Shown piece after piece: positions 37,507 to 49,111 of a DNA stretch of 64,000 nt. Each line of letters begins with the position of its first letter. Positions within the stretch are counted from its first letter, which is position 1. The notes under the pieces are model-generated. The model was not told the DNA's origin and searched no databases. It saw only the letters and a list, made by a program, of their open reading frames with translations. Position numbers and translations under genes: made by a program. The stretch comes from Monosporascus cannonballus (Eukaryota > Ascomycota > Sordariomycetes > Xylariales). The DNA is taken from assembly GCA_004154925.1 (NCBI GenBank), contig QJNS01000008.1, positions 558,001 through 622,000 of the forward strand, given 5' to 3'.

Positions 37507-38241
37507 ACAACAGGGCAAAACGCATAAATTCACCATAGGAATACTCAGCAACCAACACCCAGCGAACGCTTCCCCTCTAGCCCCGACAACGTGACTTAAG
37601 GGGGACGACAAAGTAGACTGGCAATGGTACGGCTCAGATACAGGGAATGAGGATTTGACGTGGCCAGATTGACCACGTAGTCAGCGATACAATCCTCATA
37701 AAATTACTATTGTCCATGCGGATGAACATGCAGCAACGCACTATATAAATTAAGGAACCAGCGTGGTCGCCGTTAATCTAGCGATTCTGATAACACCGAG
37801 GCTTGTGCGTTCTTGAGGCTTCTTGTAACATGTGGCCGGGTCGCCGAGTCCGCACTTCGTCCTTCGGGTGATTCCTGAGCGGATGGTTGACTCCGAGACC
37901 GCCCGAAACTCGTCTAGTGCTAGATACACGTTTGGGCCTCCCGGCAAGAGCAATGACGGAGTAGGGGTGATTCATCGCGGCTGGTGACCGTCTTTATACG
38001 GCTTCTCCTCGTCCCGGAAAGTATTTGCGTCCATTTGGTTTTAACTGTTACCCCCGTTACTGGCCGCTGTAAGCCATCTTCCGCTGCTGACGCCCGCCCT
38101 ATGTGCAATACCAACAGGAGTCCTTATCTGGCCGTAATTACGTGACAGCTTGAGATAGGTATGATAAGACAAGATCTGATGGAGCACGCATGTTACACTA
38201 ATCATTTATAGAAAAAGGGTAGCCTATCCTAGTAGACGCAA
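37507..38241. other. Spacer, nothing recognised
   Basis: 735 bases between the candidate gene and the stop codon of the GH105 gene. Only very short ORFs. Confidence 0.5.
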
Positions 38242-39360
38242 TCAGATGAAGACCCTTAAAAACTCCACGAGTGCCATGATCGCCATGGCTTGGCCGTAAG
38301 GCATGCTAGTAATTGGAATGTCCTTATAGTGTTGCAAGTTCCGACCCATGCCCGTACCAAACGATGTGTTCAACAGCTCGCCCTTCGCGTCGACGTTGTC
38401 CAAAACGCCCCGTATCGCCTTGAGGGCAACGTCCTGGTACTCCTTACTAATGTACTTCCTCCTCTGCGCCTTCAGGATCCCGTAGGCAAATCCCGCGGTT
38501 GCGCTCGACTCGACGTATGAGCCTTCCTCCTCCGGCTGATCGAGCAGAGTGCGCCACAGCCCGGATGCCGTCTGCAGCGGTCTCAGGGCGTCGACCTGTG
38601 CGTGCAGGGTGTCGAGGAGATGTAATCGGATGGGATCGTTGGCGGGCAGATCTAGGAGTTCCAAGTACTCGGGGATTACGATGGTCAACCACGCGTTACC
38701 CCTCGCCCAGAGCGCATTGGCGAAGTTGTGCCCGCCCTCGTTGAACGTCCACCCGTGGTAGAAGAGTCCGGACTTCGTATCGAGCAGGTACTTGATGTGG
38801 ATTAGGAACTGCCTCTTCGACTCCTCTACGTAATGCGGCCGGTTGAGGAGCTTGCCGATCTTAGCCAGGGGCACAACGGTCATCATGAGCGTGTCGTCCC
38901 ACAGCTGCTGGTCGTTGACCTCCAGGTAAGTGATGTGCTGCATGCCCCCGTACTTGGTTCTCTCCAGGTCGTGGTACGCCCACTCGCCCCAGCTGTCTAG
39001 CCATGGGAGATAGGTCTGGTTGCCCGTCTTCTCGTAGACGTAGGCCAACGTCAGGAACACAGCCATGGTGTTGATGTTCTTGGTCGTGCCGCCGGCGGCG
39101 AACCGGTTCGCGAACCAGTCCTCGATGATCTTGAGGTACTTCTTGTCGCCCGTCAACGAGTAGTAGGCCCAGATACCGTTTAGTCCGATCCCGTGTGTCC
39201 ATTCCCAGTCGTTCCACCCCTTCGTGTCGATGACTCGGCCATCCTCCAGCGTCAGCAGGAACTCGCCCGTCTGGTCCTTGATGTTTACCAGTCCGTCGAT
39301 AAGCAGCTGGATCTTAGCGTGTATATCGCTAGATTTGATACCGTGGACCTCTACCGGCAT
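38242..39360 (-). CDS. GH105 unsaturated rhamnogalacturonyl hydrolase (YteR/RhiN-like)
   Basis: Glycoside hydrolase family 88/105 enzyme, 372 residues with no intron. The family removes the unsaturated galacturonyl residue left by rhamnogalacturonan lyases, using hydration of the double bond. Supporting blocks: WNDWEWTHGIGLNGIWAYY near the N terminus, QLWDDTLMMTVVPLAKIG (the WDD motif that carries the catalytic Asp), HGWTFNEGGHNFANALWARG and RGNAWLTIVIPEYLEL, arranged as repeated helices of an alpha/alpha barrel. The ATG at 39360 is the first true start; the frame is open three codons further but without an ATG. There is no evident signal peptide, so the enzyme is probably intracellular and acts on imported disaccharide. 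It is divergent from a Dal5-type transporter, which would fit uptake and hydrolysis as a unit (inference). Confidence 0.9.
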   Translation of the reverse strand: MPVEVHGIKSSDIHAKIQLLIDGLVNIKDQTGEFLLTLEDGRVIDTKGWNDWEWTHGIGLNGIWAYYSLTGDKKYLKIIEDWFANRFAAGGTTKNINTMAVFLTLAYVYEKTGNQTYLPWLDSWGEWAYHDLERTKYGGMQHITYLEVNDQQLWDDTLMMTVVPLAKIGKLLNRPHYVEESKRQFLIHIKYLLDTKSGLFYHGWTFNEGGHNFANALWARGNAWLTIVIPEYLELLDLPANDPIRLHLLDTLHAQVDALRPLQTASGLWRTLLDQPEEEGSYVESSATAGFAYGILKAQRRKYISKEYQDVALKAIRGVLDNVDAKGELLNTSFGTGMGRNLQHYKDIPITSMPYGQAMAIMALVEFLRVFI

Positions 39361-40467
39361 CTTGGGCAATCGGGAATCGATGGCTTGTGTTGAATGGAAC
39401 GTCTAGAGTACACAAAGCGCTGCCAAATGCGATAGAGGGGGTACAAAAGACACATGCCATTCTTTTAAGAATGAGCTGATCTACGTCTTCTTTCTCTTCC
39501 TGACATCCAGTGAGGGGATCCATCTGCGGAGTAATAGTTTAGTCCCAAACCGAACCAAGATGTTCTCCCTGACTCCACGTGGAACTCGGCGCAGCAAGTT
39601 ATTATGGAGACATGCGATGGGTCTCTCAGTTCGCGACGGCGCTTCGGAACCGATACCGAAGCGTTATTGATAAACAAGAAACATTTTTTATTGGCATATG
39701 CCCTCGTCCGGCCCTTGATTTTTTTTCCCCCAGTGTTCTCACCAAACAACTCGAAGGATTATTGGGTTCCGGCCCGCTGGGGAAACGTCACGATTGTCAC
39801 GCCATGCTCGTCGTCAAGGCTGGGGTCGATGAGTGCTTTCCCGATCCTCCGACGACAGCGATTTTCAGATGGGGGGGTTCGGGTCATCTTTGGTGGACAA
39901 TTACCCTTTGGCGCTGTGATCCTTCGTCCCAATCTGTCAGGCTCGGTTGAGCTCTGCCCGAGGGCGCCAAACAACTGGACAAGGCAGGACTAGGAAGCAA
40001 ATGGGGATGCAACTTGGGGCGCCAGTTAATTGGCTCTCTTCTCCAGATTTGGAGAAGACCCTAGATTTACCCCATCCTTCTCACCCCGGATATCGGGGTT
40101 AGTCCGGCCAGAATTTCTGCACCCCTGCCTTGCTCTCTCATCTTGCGCATAACACATATTGCTTTGTCGCATTTCTCCACAATCCTTATGCTGTGACAGT
40201 GGATCCGGAACCATGGCCGTCTTGCTCGTGTCCCTGGCGGTCGGGGTAGCAATGCAGCAGGATCCTGTCGGGGGGTACACAGCGGTGAATAAAGAGCCAG
40301 CGTGAGCCCTCCCTGATTAACCTTCCTTTTCTTTCAATCCTGCTCAGCTCTCACCCAGCTAGATTCGAAGTTTGATTCGGGTCCGGTACGGTCCGCAACA
40401 GCATAGCCCTCGTTCGTTGGCTACATTGCGAAGAGCACCTCTACCGAACTTGGCTGCGGATATCACG
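39361..40467. promoter_or_regulatory. Divergent promoter region of GH105 and MFS genes
   Basis: 1,107 bases between two opposed start codons. Pyrimidine-rich sequence at about 40,310-40,360 precedes the transporter start. No defined binding site could be assigned by eye. Short overlapping ORFs here look spurious. Confidence 0.45.
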
Positions 40468-42308
40468 ATGTCGTCGACAGAGGTTCCGGATCCCGAGATC
40501 GTCCAGCCCCATGGGGGCGACAGGGCGAAGAAGTCGTTCACTGAGAACGAACATGCACGTCCGCTAAGCGTCGACGACGCCGGGGGGGCGCGCAAGGCCG
40601 AGGGTCACATAAACTACGACAAGATGGACAAGGAACTGGCCAAGTACGCGGGCGACATGCGGATCGACTTTACGCCCGAGGAGAACACCCGGCTGCGGAA
40701 GCTGATCGACAAGCGTGTCCTAGTAGTCATGATCTTGACGTACTTCATTCAGGCCATCGACAAGGGCACGCTCTCGTTCGCCGCTATTATGAAACTTCCG
40801 GAGGATACTGGCCTCGCCGATGAGAAGGGCAACGTTACCCAGCAGTTCTCCTGGTTGACCTCGTGTATTTATATCACCATCCTGGTCGTCGAATACCCAC
40901 AGGTGAGCCGAGAGCTTTCCCCCGCATCGTTCGGAGGCAATGACAACTAATCATAGACGTCTCCTTAGAACTGGATCATAACTAGGGTGCCCGTGGGCAA
41001 GTACCTAGGCTTCTCCATCGTAGCCTGGGGCGCCGTCCTGGCGTGTCACGCCGCTTGCAAGAACTTTGTTGGACTAATAGTAGTGCGTACGCTCCTCGGA
41101 CTGTTCGAGTCGGCCTGTCAGCCGGCGTTCGTCGTGCTCTCGTCCATGTGGTATAGGCGTGAGGAGCAAGCTTCGAGAGTCACGTATTGGTACATGATGA
41201 ACGGTGCCCAGCAGATCGTCGGTGGTCTCCTGGCGTACTGCTTCAGTCTGATAACCACCGGGCCTTTGAAGTCCTGGCAGTGGCTGTTCCTGACCTACGG
41301 CATCATTTCCGTGCTATTCGGCCTTTTTGTCCTATGGTACATGCCGGATTCACCGATGCGCGCCCACTGCTACTCGGAAGACGATGTAAGTTTGCTTTCT
41401 TTCTCCGCTCCTTTCCTGGAATATAAAATCGAGTAGTTGCTGATGCTGGCTGTCTTCACAGAAACGTCTCATGGTAGAGCGCGTCCGTGATAACCAGACC
41501 GGTATCCAGAACCGGAAGTTCAAGAAGGAGCAGGTCTGGGACGCCCTGACGGATCCTCAGACTTGGTGCTATGCCGCAATCCAATTCCTGACGACCCTTC
41601 CGACGAGCGGTCTCGGAGCGTTCGCCAACATCATCATCAAACAGTCGCTGGGCTTCTCGGTCCTGGAGACTCAGCTGCTCGCCATGGTGCTCGGTTTCTA
41701 TATCATCATCATTCTTCTCGGATCCGTATGGCTGGTCAAGAAGTTTAACCAGAACATCTGGACCATGTTGGGATTCGTCATCCCGTAAGTGCCTGATCTA
41801 CGCATCCCTGCACCTGTGTCTTGTCGTACCTGGGCTGACACGTTGACATAATAGGTCATTCGTCGGTACGATTCTCCTCATGACGATTCCGAACGAGACG
41901 TTGGCGCAACACGTCGGCCTCCTCATCTGTTATTACATCACGCTGTCGTTCTGGTCAGCACAGACGCTAGGTCTGTCATTGATGTCGCGGAACGTAGGCG
42001 GCCAGACGAAGAAGTCGGTGACAGTGGCCACCAACTTCATCTTCTGGTCGGCGGGTAATACGATCGGGCCCCAAGTGTTCCTAGCACGGGAGGCTCCCAA
42101 GTACTACACGGCGTTCGCGACTCACCTGGCCTGCTATAGCATTCTGGTCGCCGTCCTCCTTCTCTTCCGTTGGCACCTCGTCAGGCAGAACAAGAAGCGT
42201 GATGACATGGCTGCCGCTGGTGTTGCGGAGGCCAGGGACGAGAACATGACTCACGCCTTTGAGGATCTCACGGATAGAGAGAACCTCAACTTCAGATACG
42301 TCTACTAA
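40468..42308 (+). CDS. MFS transporter, Dal5-type anion:cation symporter
   Basis: Plasma-membrane carrier of the allantoate/pantothenate (Dal5, ACS) branch of the major facilitator superfamily, 542 residues. Four exons: 40468-40902, 40969-41385, 41462-41784 and 41855-42308, all with GT..AG introns (GTGAGC, GTAAGT, GTAAGT donors). The hydrophilic N terminus (about 80 residues) leads to the family start of TM1 (LIDKRVLVVMILTYFIQAID, KGTLSFAAIM). Later blocks are VEYPQNWIITRVPVGKYLG across intron 1, VVRTLLGLFESACQPAF, the central loop, and SRNVGGQTKKSVTVATNF with GNTIGPQVF. About 12 membrane segments are visible. The C terminus ends with the usual ENLNFRYVY-type tail. An in-frame ATG at 40372 would add 32 residues; I prefer 40468. 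The substrate is unknown; an organic anion or sugar acid is likely from the family. Confidence 0.92.
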
Positions 42309-43900
42309 GGAAGGGAGAGCTTCAGTGAGTGATGACGGCGGTGATGATGATAGGGTTCATGCAGTAGCTGCTCTTTTCTTCTCTTAAGACGGCCTCTGTT
42401 GGAACTGAAGCGTGATGCTTGGCTGTTCTTATTCTCTGTACCAGAGACCGGAGGACAGGAATGTAATATAGAATCAAGATTTTAACAAGTATAGGAGTGT
42501 TGGGAGCGATGCTGCTTCCTTGCCGTAAGTATCACGCGACCACGCGGCCGTTGAGCTCTTAATGCATATAACCGTGTTCCATGCACTGCGTATCGCTGGT
42601 CACAGTTTCGGTATTCTGTTTATAATATTTGTGACGTCTATCATCCTGACTGGCCACATCGGCGCCTTACTTGTATGTCTAGGAAGTCAGGGTTCCTTTC
42701 TATTAACGAACGCCTCCTGGGGAACGACACAATGCCTGTGGAGGTGATTAACAGGGGCTTCTTCGGTGACTCCAACACTGATCTAGACTCGGCGAGTACC
42801 TGGGCAATCTGGCTTCATCTAAGAAAGTCGATGTACCTTTAACGCTGGACCATGGCCAATCGTTATTTCCCTTTCCGTCCAAGATGGAGTTGCAGTTGTA
42901 ACTCAGCCTTATGCTAGCCCCTTTTCTGTACGCGGCCAGTGGTTACAAACGCTTCTGAAGCAGGGTATACCAGTGGGGCTTTTCATAATGGTAGTAGCCA
43001 AGAGGCCGATCGTCCCCCCAAAAATTAGGGGGTTAATGTGCCGTTTCCCTAACGAGGCGTCTGCCTATTGCTTCCGGAGATTGATGGCCTCCCATCGTGC
43101 GGCTGATTCCGTATGCAGCCCCGAAACTGGAACTCGAGAACAAGGAAAGGAGGCTTGACGATAGCCTTTGTTGAATCTTTTCGCTTACAGACGCACATAT
43201 ATATATATATTGGTGGGGGGCAGGGGGAGGTTCGGAATGGGATGTGAAGAAGCGGAAGAGATGCTGCTCTTGTTATCTTCGTATTATACTGTCGGCAGAT
43301 TCATGGTCGGACCCGGGGAGCAGCGGTCTTCAGCCGCTTCGGGAGACTATTCCACCGCAGTATCTTCAACTAGTCCTTTCTATCGCGATTTAAAGCCTGG
43401 GGACCACAAGTTTCTTCGCAGTCGATCAGCCGACAATGATTAGGGTGATTATTCTTTTATGCTTGCATTCTTAGGTCCGCAACCCTCCTTCGCGACTCCT
43501 TGTATGGAGGCCGTCGCTCCAGCTCGAACTGGAAGGAGGTCCCGTTTCGTATTAACAAATCCTGGATCCGAGCCGCCGCGAAATAAATGGCTAACTGAGT
43601 CTCTTTTGATAGAGCGTACGAGTCCTACGACGGGCCTAATCCTACCGCCGAATCGGCGCGGATGTTCTTTACAGCGGTAAAGGATTCGGCCCTCTGCTAC
43701 GAGCACATCCCGCAAGGTTTTCTAAGAAGGTAATATCGATGATGAAGACGCATATAATGTATACAAGTTATGTTATTCAACCTAAAGAGGCAAGGTACTA
43801 AGGTGGTGTTCGGGACACTTCAGCATGGCTTGCTGATTGACATTTTTGGACGAAGGTCGGAAAGTTCGACGAATCAAAATAGATCAGCTATCGACCCATA
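42309..43900. other. Spacer with one copy of a foldback-related sequence
   Basis: About 1.6 kb with no supported gene. A (TA)n run lies at about 43,196-43,212 before a G-rich tract. The last part, about 43,803-43,900, is a sequence repeated in mutated form inside the loop of the foldback element that follows, and it begins with the same GTGTTCGGGACACTTCAGC as that element's end. Confidence 0.6.
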
Positions 43901-44406
43901 GGGCGTGTTCGGGACACTTCAGCAAATACTTAGGTTTTTCCGAAAATGTATTATGGGGCTTGTACCCCAAGTATCTTTATTTTTGCTAAATTTTCTTTGT
44001 AGGTATTATCGACGATGCACCCAATTAAAATTAATTTTTTGTTTTAAGTTTGCTAAACGTACGGACATAAGTATTCAGTAACGAAATCAGTACTAAAAGG
44101 ATTATAATGGTGTTCGGGATATTTTAATATAACTTATTAATTAACATTTTTGGACGAAAATCGGAAAGTTCGATAAATCAAAATAAATTAACTATCGACC
44201 TATAATCCTTTTAGTACCGATTTCGTTACTAAATACTTATATCCGTACGTTCAGCAAACTTAAAACAAAAAATTAATTTTAATTGGGTGCATCGTCAATA
44301 ATACCTACAAAGAAAATTCAGCAAAAATAAAGATACTTGGGGTACAAGCCTCATAATACATTTTCGGAAAAACCTAAGTATTTGCTAAAGTGTCCCGAAT
44401 ACGCCC
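43901..44406. mobile_element. TA-flanked foldback element (MITE-like) with ~207-base arms
   Basis: 506 bases bounded by TA on both sides (43,899-43,900 and 44,407-44,408), the target duplication typical of Tc1/mariner-pogo elements. The left arm 43,901 to about 44,107 and the right arm from about 44,201 to 44,406 are reverse complements. The mismatches I could see between them are all transitions. Ends read GGGCGTGTTCGGGACAC and GTGTCCCGAATACGCCC. A loop of about 95 bases is a C-to-T/G-to-A mutated copy of the DNA directly outside the left end (43,803-43,900). No coding capacity, so it would depend on a transposase from elsewhere. Confidence 0.85.
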
Positions 44407-44408
44407 TA

Positions 44409-45476
44409 ACTTCCACGTAAGTAAACAAGCACCAAGCCCAAACCCAACTCATATGGCTCCGCATTTATGTCATAGCTGCACCCCGCACCATTACGGCAAA
44501 GGGCAAAAAGACTGACGATTGATCGCGTTTGTAGCAATCAGCTAGGAGTCATACGGGGAATCAGGTCCTACGTAACAATTTACTGCTGCCTTCCCAAATA
44601 TATTAGCCTATTCAGCCATAAGTTATACATTGCTCAATTAAAGTCTTATAAAATTGCTCTGATCAATTAATCATCCAGAAACGCAAGTTTTTAGAAAATT
44701 TATAAAGAAATATAAAGGCAGGACTTTTTTATTTTTAATACATATTTTTAACATCGAAACCATGCGTTAAACACGTTAGTAACGACACTATTAGCTACAT
44801 ACTATAAAAGTATCAAGTTTAACATCTATCCAACTGAGTTTAGTGTTAATCGTAATAATTTCATATTCTAATAATAACAGTATTATTACTAATCATTAGT
44901 AGTCACGATAGCCGTTCTTGCTGTCCCAGTCGTAGGCCATTAACTACCCTTAATATCGCTGATTAAGTAATGAGCATTGTGAGGCCTCCAAGTCATTTAT
45001 CAAATGTAAAGGCAACACCATGTGACAGCGTCAATCGCCGGCGACCGGACGGCTGTATACATGCGGGGGTGACAAGGTTATGGCCGGCTATCAAACCGGG
45101 TGCGACTGTCTCCTGTCTGGGCATCGGCAGGACTTCCCTATCCTGGCTTGAACCTTCCCGATCGCTTTACGGGTGCTACTGAGCGTCATGGCGGCGCAAC
45201 ACATTGGAGGACCCCTTTTCGACTTACCCCTTTTCGGCTTACCCCACATCCGCGTCAAGAACTGCCCCTCTTCCCCCACCATCGCCCTTCGAACTTGAGC
45301 CCATATTCAAGTAGGCCAAGACGATAATCGTCTGAGTCGCTGACCAGGAACTGAAAGGCCTCAATCATCTACCGGTCGATGAGGCCGGGGTTGAGAATTA
45401 TATATAGCCGTGGGGACAAGTCCCATCCATGACCGTATCTGATGGCAGAAGAGAGCTTACATAGTTCCGGTTCATC
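44409..45476. other. Spacer upstream of the amine oxidase
   Basis: About 1.1 kb. The first half (to about 44,960) is rather AT-rich, as are the flanks of the foldback element. No gene seen. The last few hundred bases presumably carry the amine oxidase promoter; no site could be named. Confidence 0.5.
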
Positions 45477-47814
45477 ATGACAGTCGATAGAGAACTTAAA
45501 TCCGGTTCACAACACCCCCTGCGACCGCTCACGGCGGATGAGCTACTCAAAGCTCGCGATGTTGTTGTCCAGAAGCTAGGGCACGAGGGCGTCGCCTTCG
45601 CCTTCAGAGCTATCCATGCCGAGGAGCCAAAGAAGACAGAGCTGGTCCAGATCCTCATTGCGGAACACGGAGGGCATTCGACGACCGTCAGGCCACCAAG
45701 ATTGGTGAAATTGCTCTACGACGTAATAGAAAATGGAAAGTTTACACTGGCGGAGACAATTGTCAATGTCGAAGCTGGTGAGATTTGCAATACCAAGACG
45801 TTCCCGGAGCATTGCCAGACGAGTTTTACTGCCGAGGAGTTTGGCCTCTTCTACGACGCGTGCATGTCATCCGATATATTCAAAGAAGCCTTAAACGAGT
45901 TCATACTACCAGAGAATTTCAAGATCACCATAGATCCCTGGCCGTACGGTAATATGACCCATAAACCACGGCGCAATGTGCGCAAGCGGATTTATACTAA
46001 TCATTCGAAGGTGGACTTGAACCCAACGAAACGGTACCACGTTATATGCAAGGTCTTGTGTTCGCTCGGGATGCGGCCAACAATAATCCAGACTCTAACC
46101 ATTACTCTTATCCCATACCGATAATACCGGTCATGGACCTCAATGCTAGGAAAGTGGTTAGAGTAGATCGCCTAGCCACAGGTGGTGACGGAGATGGCCT
46201 CCACCCAAAGCCACAGTCGGAAAAGCCGATGAAGCTGTTCGAGAACGCAAAACCGGCAGAGTTCGTCCCCGAACTATTAGACCGGCCTCTTCGGACTGAC
46301 CTTAAGCCCATCAACGTCGTGCAGCCGGAGGGGACATCCTTCAAGGTTCACCCTGATAATCTGGTTGAGTGGCAGAACTGGCGTTTTAGAGTTGGCTTCA
46401 CACCGCGCGAAGGCGCGGTGCTTCATGATGTGTGCTACGGGAATAGACCGATCCTGTATCGGCTTTCGTTCTCTGAGATGACGGTGCCATATGGCGACCC
46501 CCGACCCCCTTTTCATCGCAAACAAGCTTTCGACTTCGGGGATGGCGGCATGGGAAGGGCCGCAAACAATCTGAAGTTGGGATGTGATTGTCTAGGCGCA
46601 ATTCACTACTTTGATGTGTGGGTCGCAGATAAAGAGGGCAAGCCGACCTTGGCCAAGAACGTCGTGTGTCTTCATGAGCAGGACAATGGCATTGGCTGGA
46701 AACACACGAACTTCCGAACGGAACGGGCTGTTGTGACGCGGCATCGCGAGCTTGTCATACAGTTCATCGCCACACTTGCGAACTACGAGTATGTCTTCAT
46801 GTATAAACTCGATCTTGCTGGAGGTATCACGGTCGAGACCCGTGCGACCGGCATTGTCAGCGTTGTTCCTATCGAAGAGGGCAAAAGGTCGGGATACGGT
46901 AATATCGTCTCTCCTGGGGTCTTGGCGCAAAATCACCAGCACATCTTTGCCGTTCGTATCGATCCTAGCATCGATTCCTACGCGGCTGGGGACACCGCAG
47001 TGGTCCTCGAGGAAAGCCACCCGGTGCCGATGAATCCCGAGACAAACCCCTACGGCAACGGCTACGAGATCCGACGGCAGAGGATCGAGCGCGCGACGTA
47101 CGCAGATGCGGAACCGCGCCGCAACAGAACGGTACGCATGGAGAACATCCATAAGACCAATCCCATTAGCGGCAGGAACGTCAGCTACAAGTTTGCGCCC
47201 GCGGCGACGCAGCTCATGCTGGCGGACGATAACAGCACACTGGCGGCACGGGCCCCATACGCGAAGCACCACCTTTGGGTCACCGGTTATCGGGACGGCG
47301 AGCTGTGGGCGGCGGGCGAGTTCACGAACCAGAGCAAGAAGGAGGTCGGGGGTGTCAAGGCCATGGTCGAGAGGCGCGACTGGTTCGTGGACGATTTAGA
47401 ACAAGCGGGTGGGTCTAACGGGCACACCAATGGTGATGCGAGCGAGAGGGGCCAGAAGAGCACCCCTGTCGTGTGGAACGTGTTCGGGCTGACGCACAAT
47501 CCCAGGGTCGAGGATTGGCCCGTCATGTGAGTAAAACTCGCCGTCCAGAACTTACACATGTATGATTGACCGGTTCCAACAGGCCATGCGAGATCCATCA
47601 GTTCCATATCAAGCCCGCCGACTTCTTCACCAGTAACCCGGCGCTGGACGTCCCCGGGAGGGAGAACGATGCCAGCGTGTTGGTCTCATGCTGTGGCGAG
47701 CCGGCGTCGGACGTCAGCGTATGCGCAAACGCTGACGACTCGGTTCAGCAGGATCCAGTTTCGCACCTACAAGGGACGGGGCCGGATATCCGCCCGGATG
47801 AGATTTCTAAATAG
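45477..47814 (+). CDS. Copper amine oxidase (primary-amine oxidase, TPQ-dependent)
   Basis: Oxidises primary amines to aldehydes with release of ammonia and hydrogen peroxide, using copper and a topaquinone made from a protein tyrosine. Three exons, 45477-45948, 46011-47526 and 47583-47814, give 739 residues. Intron 1 (62 bases, TACTAAT branch site, GAAG acceptor) stays open in frame but must be removed to join GGLEPNET to RYMQGLVFARDA. Cofactor motif LANYEYVFMYK: the topaquinone precursor is Tyr416. Copper ligands are His466 and His468 (NQHQHIF region) and His653 (GLTHNPRVEDWPVM). The AFDFGDGGMGRAANNLKLG block holds the catalytic Asp. N-terminal HPL-type domain present (HPLRPLTADEL). No C-terminal SKL-type peroxisome signal is seen. 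The DHA1 transporter lies 1.3 kb downstream on the same strand. Confidence 0.95.
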
Positions 47815-49111
47815 GACTATATGGAAAGAGATGACCTTCTACCACCCTAGCACGCTGCTAGAGCCGCTTAGGACACAGAAAGCGACACCCGCTTGTTTCA
47901 ACTGGTGGAATGATATACCGGTAGATGCGGATGGATGCCGACGGGCCGGGAGAGAGATTGCTTCCAACTTAACATGTAGAGAGCATAATGTTTGTTAAAG
48001 GTGCTGGACGTCCGTACTTAGCATGGCAATAGAGGCTTTCGTAGCCTTCAGACATTGAGAATGACATCTCCCTTTCTATGAATCAGCTTCTTTAAAATGT
48101 GTCGATACCTCCTAGTTTTGGACAATGTGAGACCCACGCTTAGGACGACGCCCTGAGCAAGTCTGACAAGTGCCAGTGAGGAGGACACTTGATGGACATT
48201 CTTAGTTGACGTCAACTAGACCTTTCCGAGTCATGAGGGCTGAGCTCCGGGATGGTTGAAAAGGTTTAGGGTGTATGTATATCACCAAATGAACTTACAA
48301 TTGGGGATCACATTGCGCTCAGCCATCTCTAGCGAGTATCGAAGCACTGCCGTCATAGTGATCCTTTATTGAATTGAAATCTACCTATAGTAAATGAGGA
48401 AGAAATGGCAATACCTAATTGTAAAAAAAAAAAAGAAGGGGGGGGTTGTAGAAACTAAGGGGCTCCGCATTGTACCGTACAAGGCGGGGCTGCTCATTGG
48501 TAGGTCGGTAAGAATGTGCTCCTTTTGCACTAATAGCTGCCCCTGCGGCAGCGCTGTACCAGATAGGCAAAGTGTGTCTACATACATGAAGGCAAAAACA
48601 ACGAGCCTGGAGATCTCCCTTTCACTGATTTTTTCTGACTCCATTCGACCTCGCGACTCGATTGCAGGCGGCGTATCGTTTCTTCTTCATTCTGAAGTTG
48701 TACAGATCAAGTTTTCAACCCCCGGGATCAAAGTTGAATTTTTTATGAAGGCACCTACGGACTATTATGCCGGACCTCTAAGTGTATAACGGTACCAGAA
48801 TTAGCACCGATCATCCAGTGGCACATACAGTTTCAGGTACGTAGACCGTGTTGTCATGGGAAAACATTCCGAGTCGCTTGTCCCAGTCATGGCCAACTCT
48901 TCAATCCCCCTACCTCAATCCGCTGCTCTTTCGCCTTCCCAATTCAAGCTTCCTATTTGTTGCATATGCCCATTTATTCGTGTCAACTGCAGTTCTTCCT
49001 GTTTCAAGGTAGAGAAAGTGTTTCGACCCCGCTGGATAGAGTTGATGTAGTCAGGCCAACGGGCAAGGAAGCTCTCAAGATCCTCGGCTTCCTTAACCCA
49101 TTGCGGCGAAG
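47815..49111. other. Spacer, nothing recognised
   Basis: 1.3 kb between the amine oxidase and the next transporter. A homopolymer-rich tract (A12-type then G7) lies at about 48,423-48,446. Short ORFs here have no recognisable content. Confidence 0.55.

Noticed and set aside
46011..46060. Apparent frameshift before MQGLVFARD in the amine oxidase
   Set aside because: Splicing at 45,948/46,011 shifts phase and yields the family sequence through RYMQGLVF, so the gene is intact.
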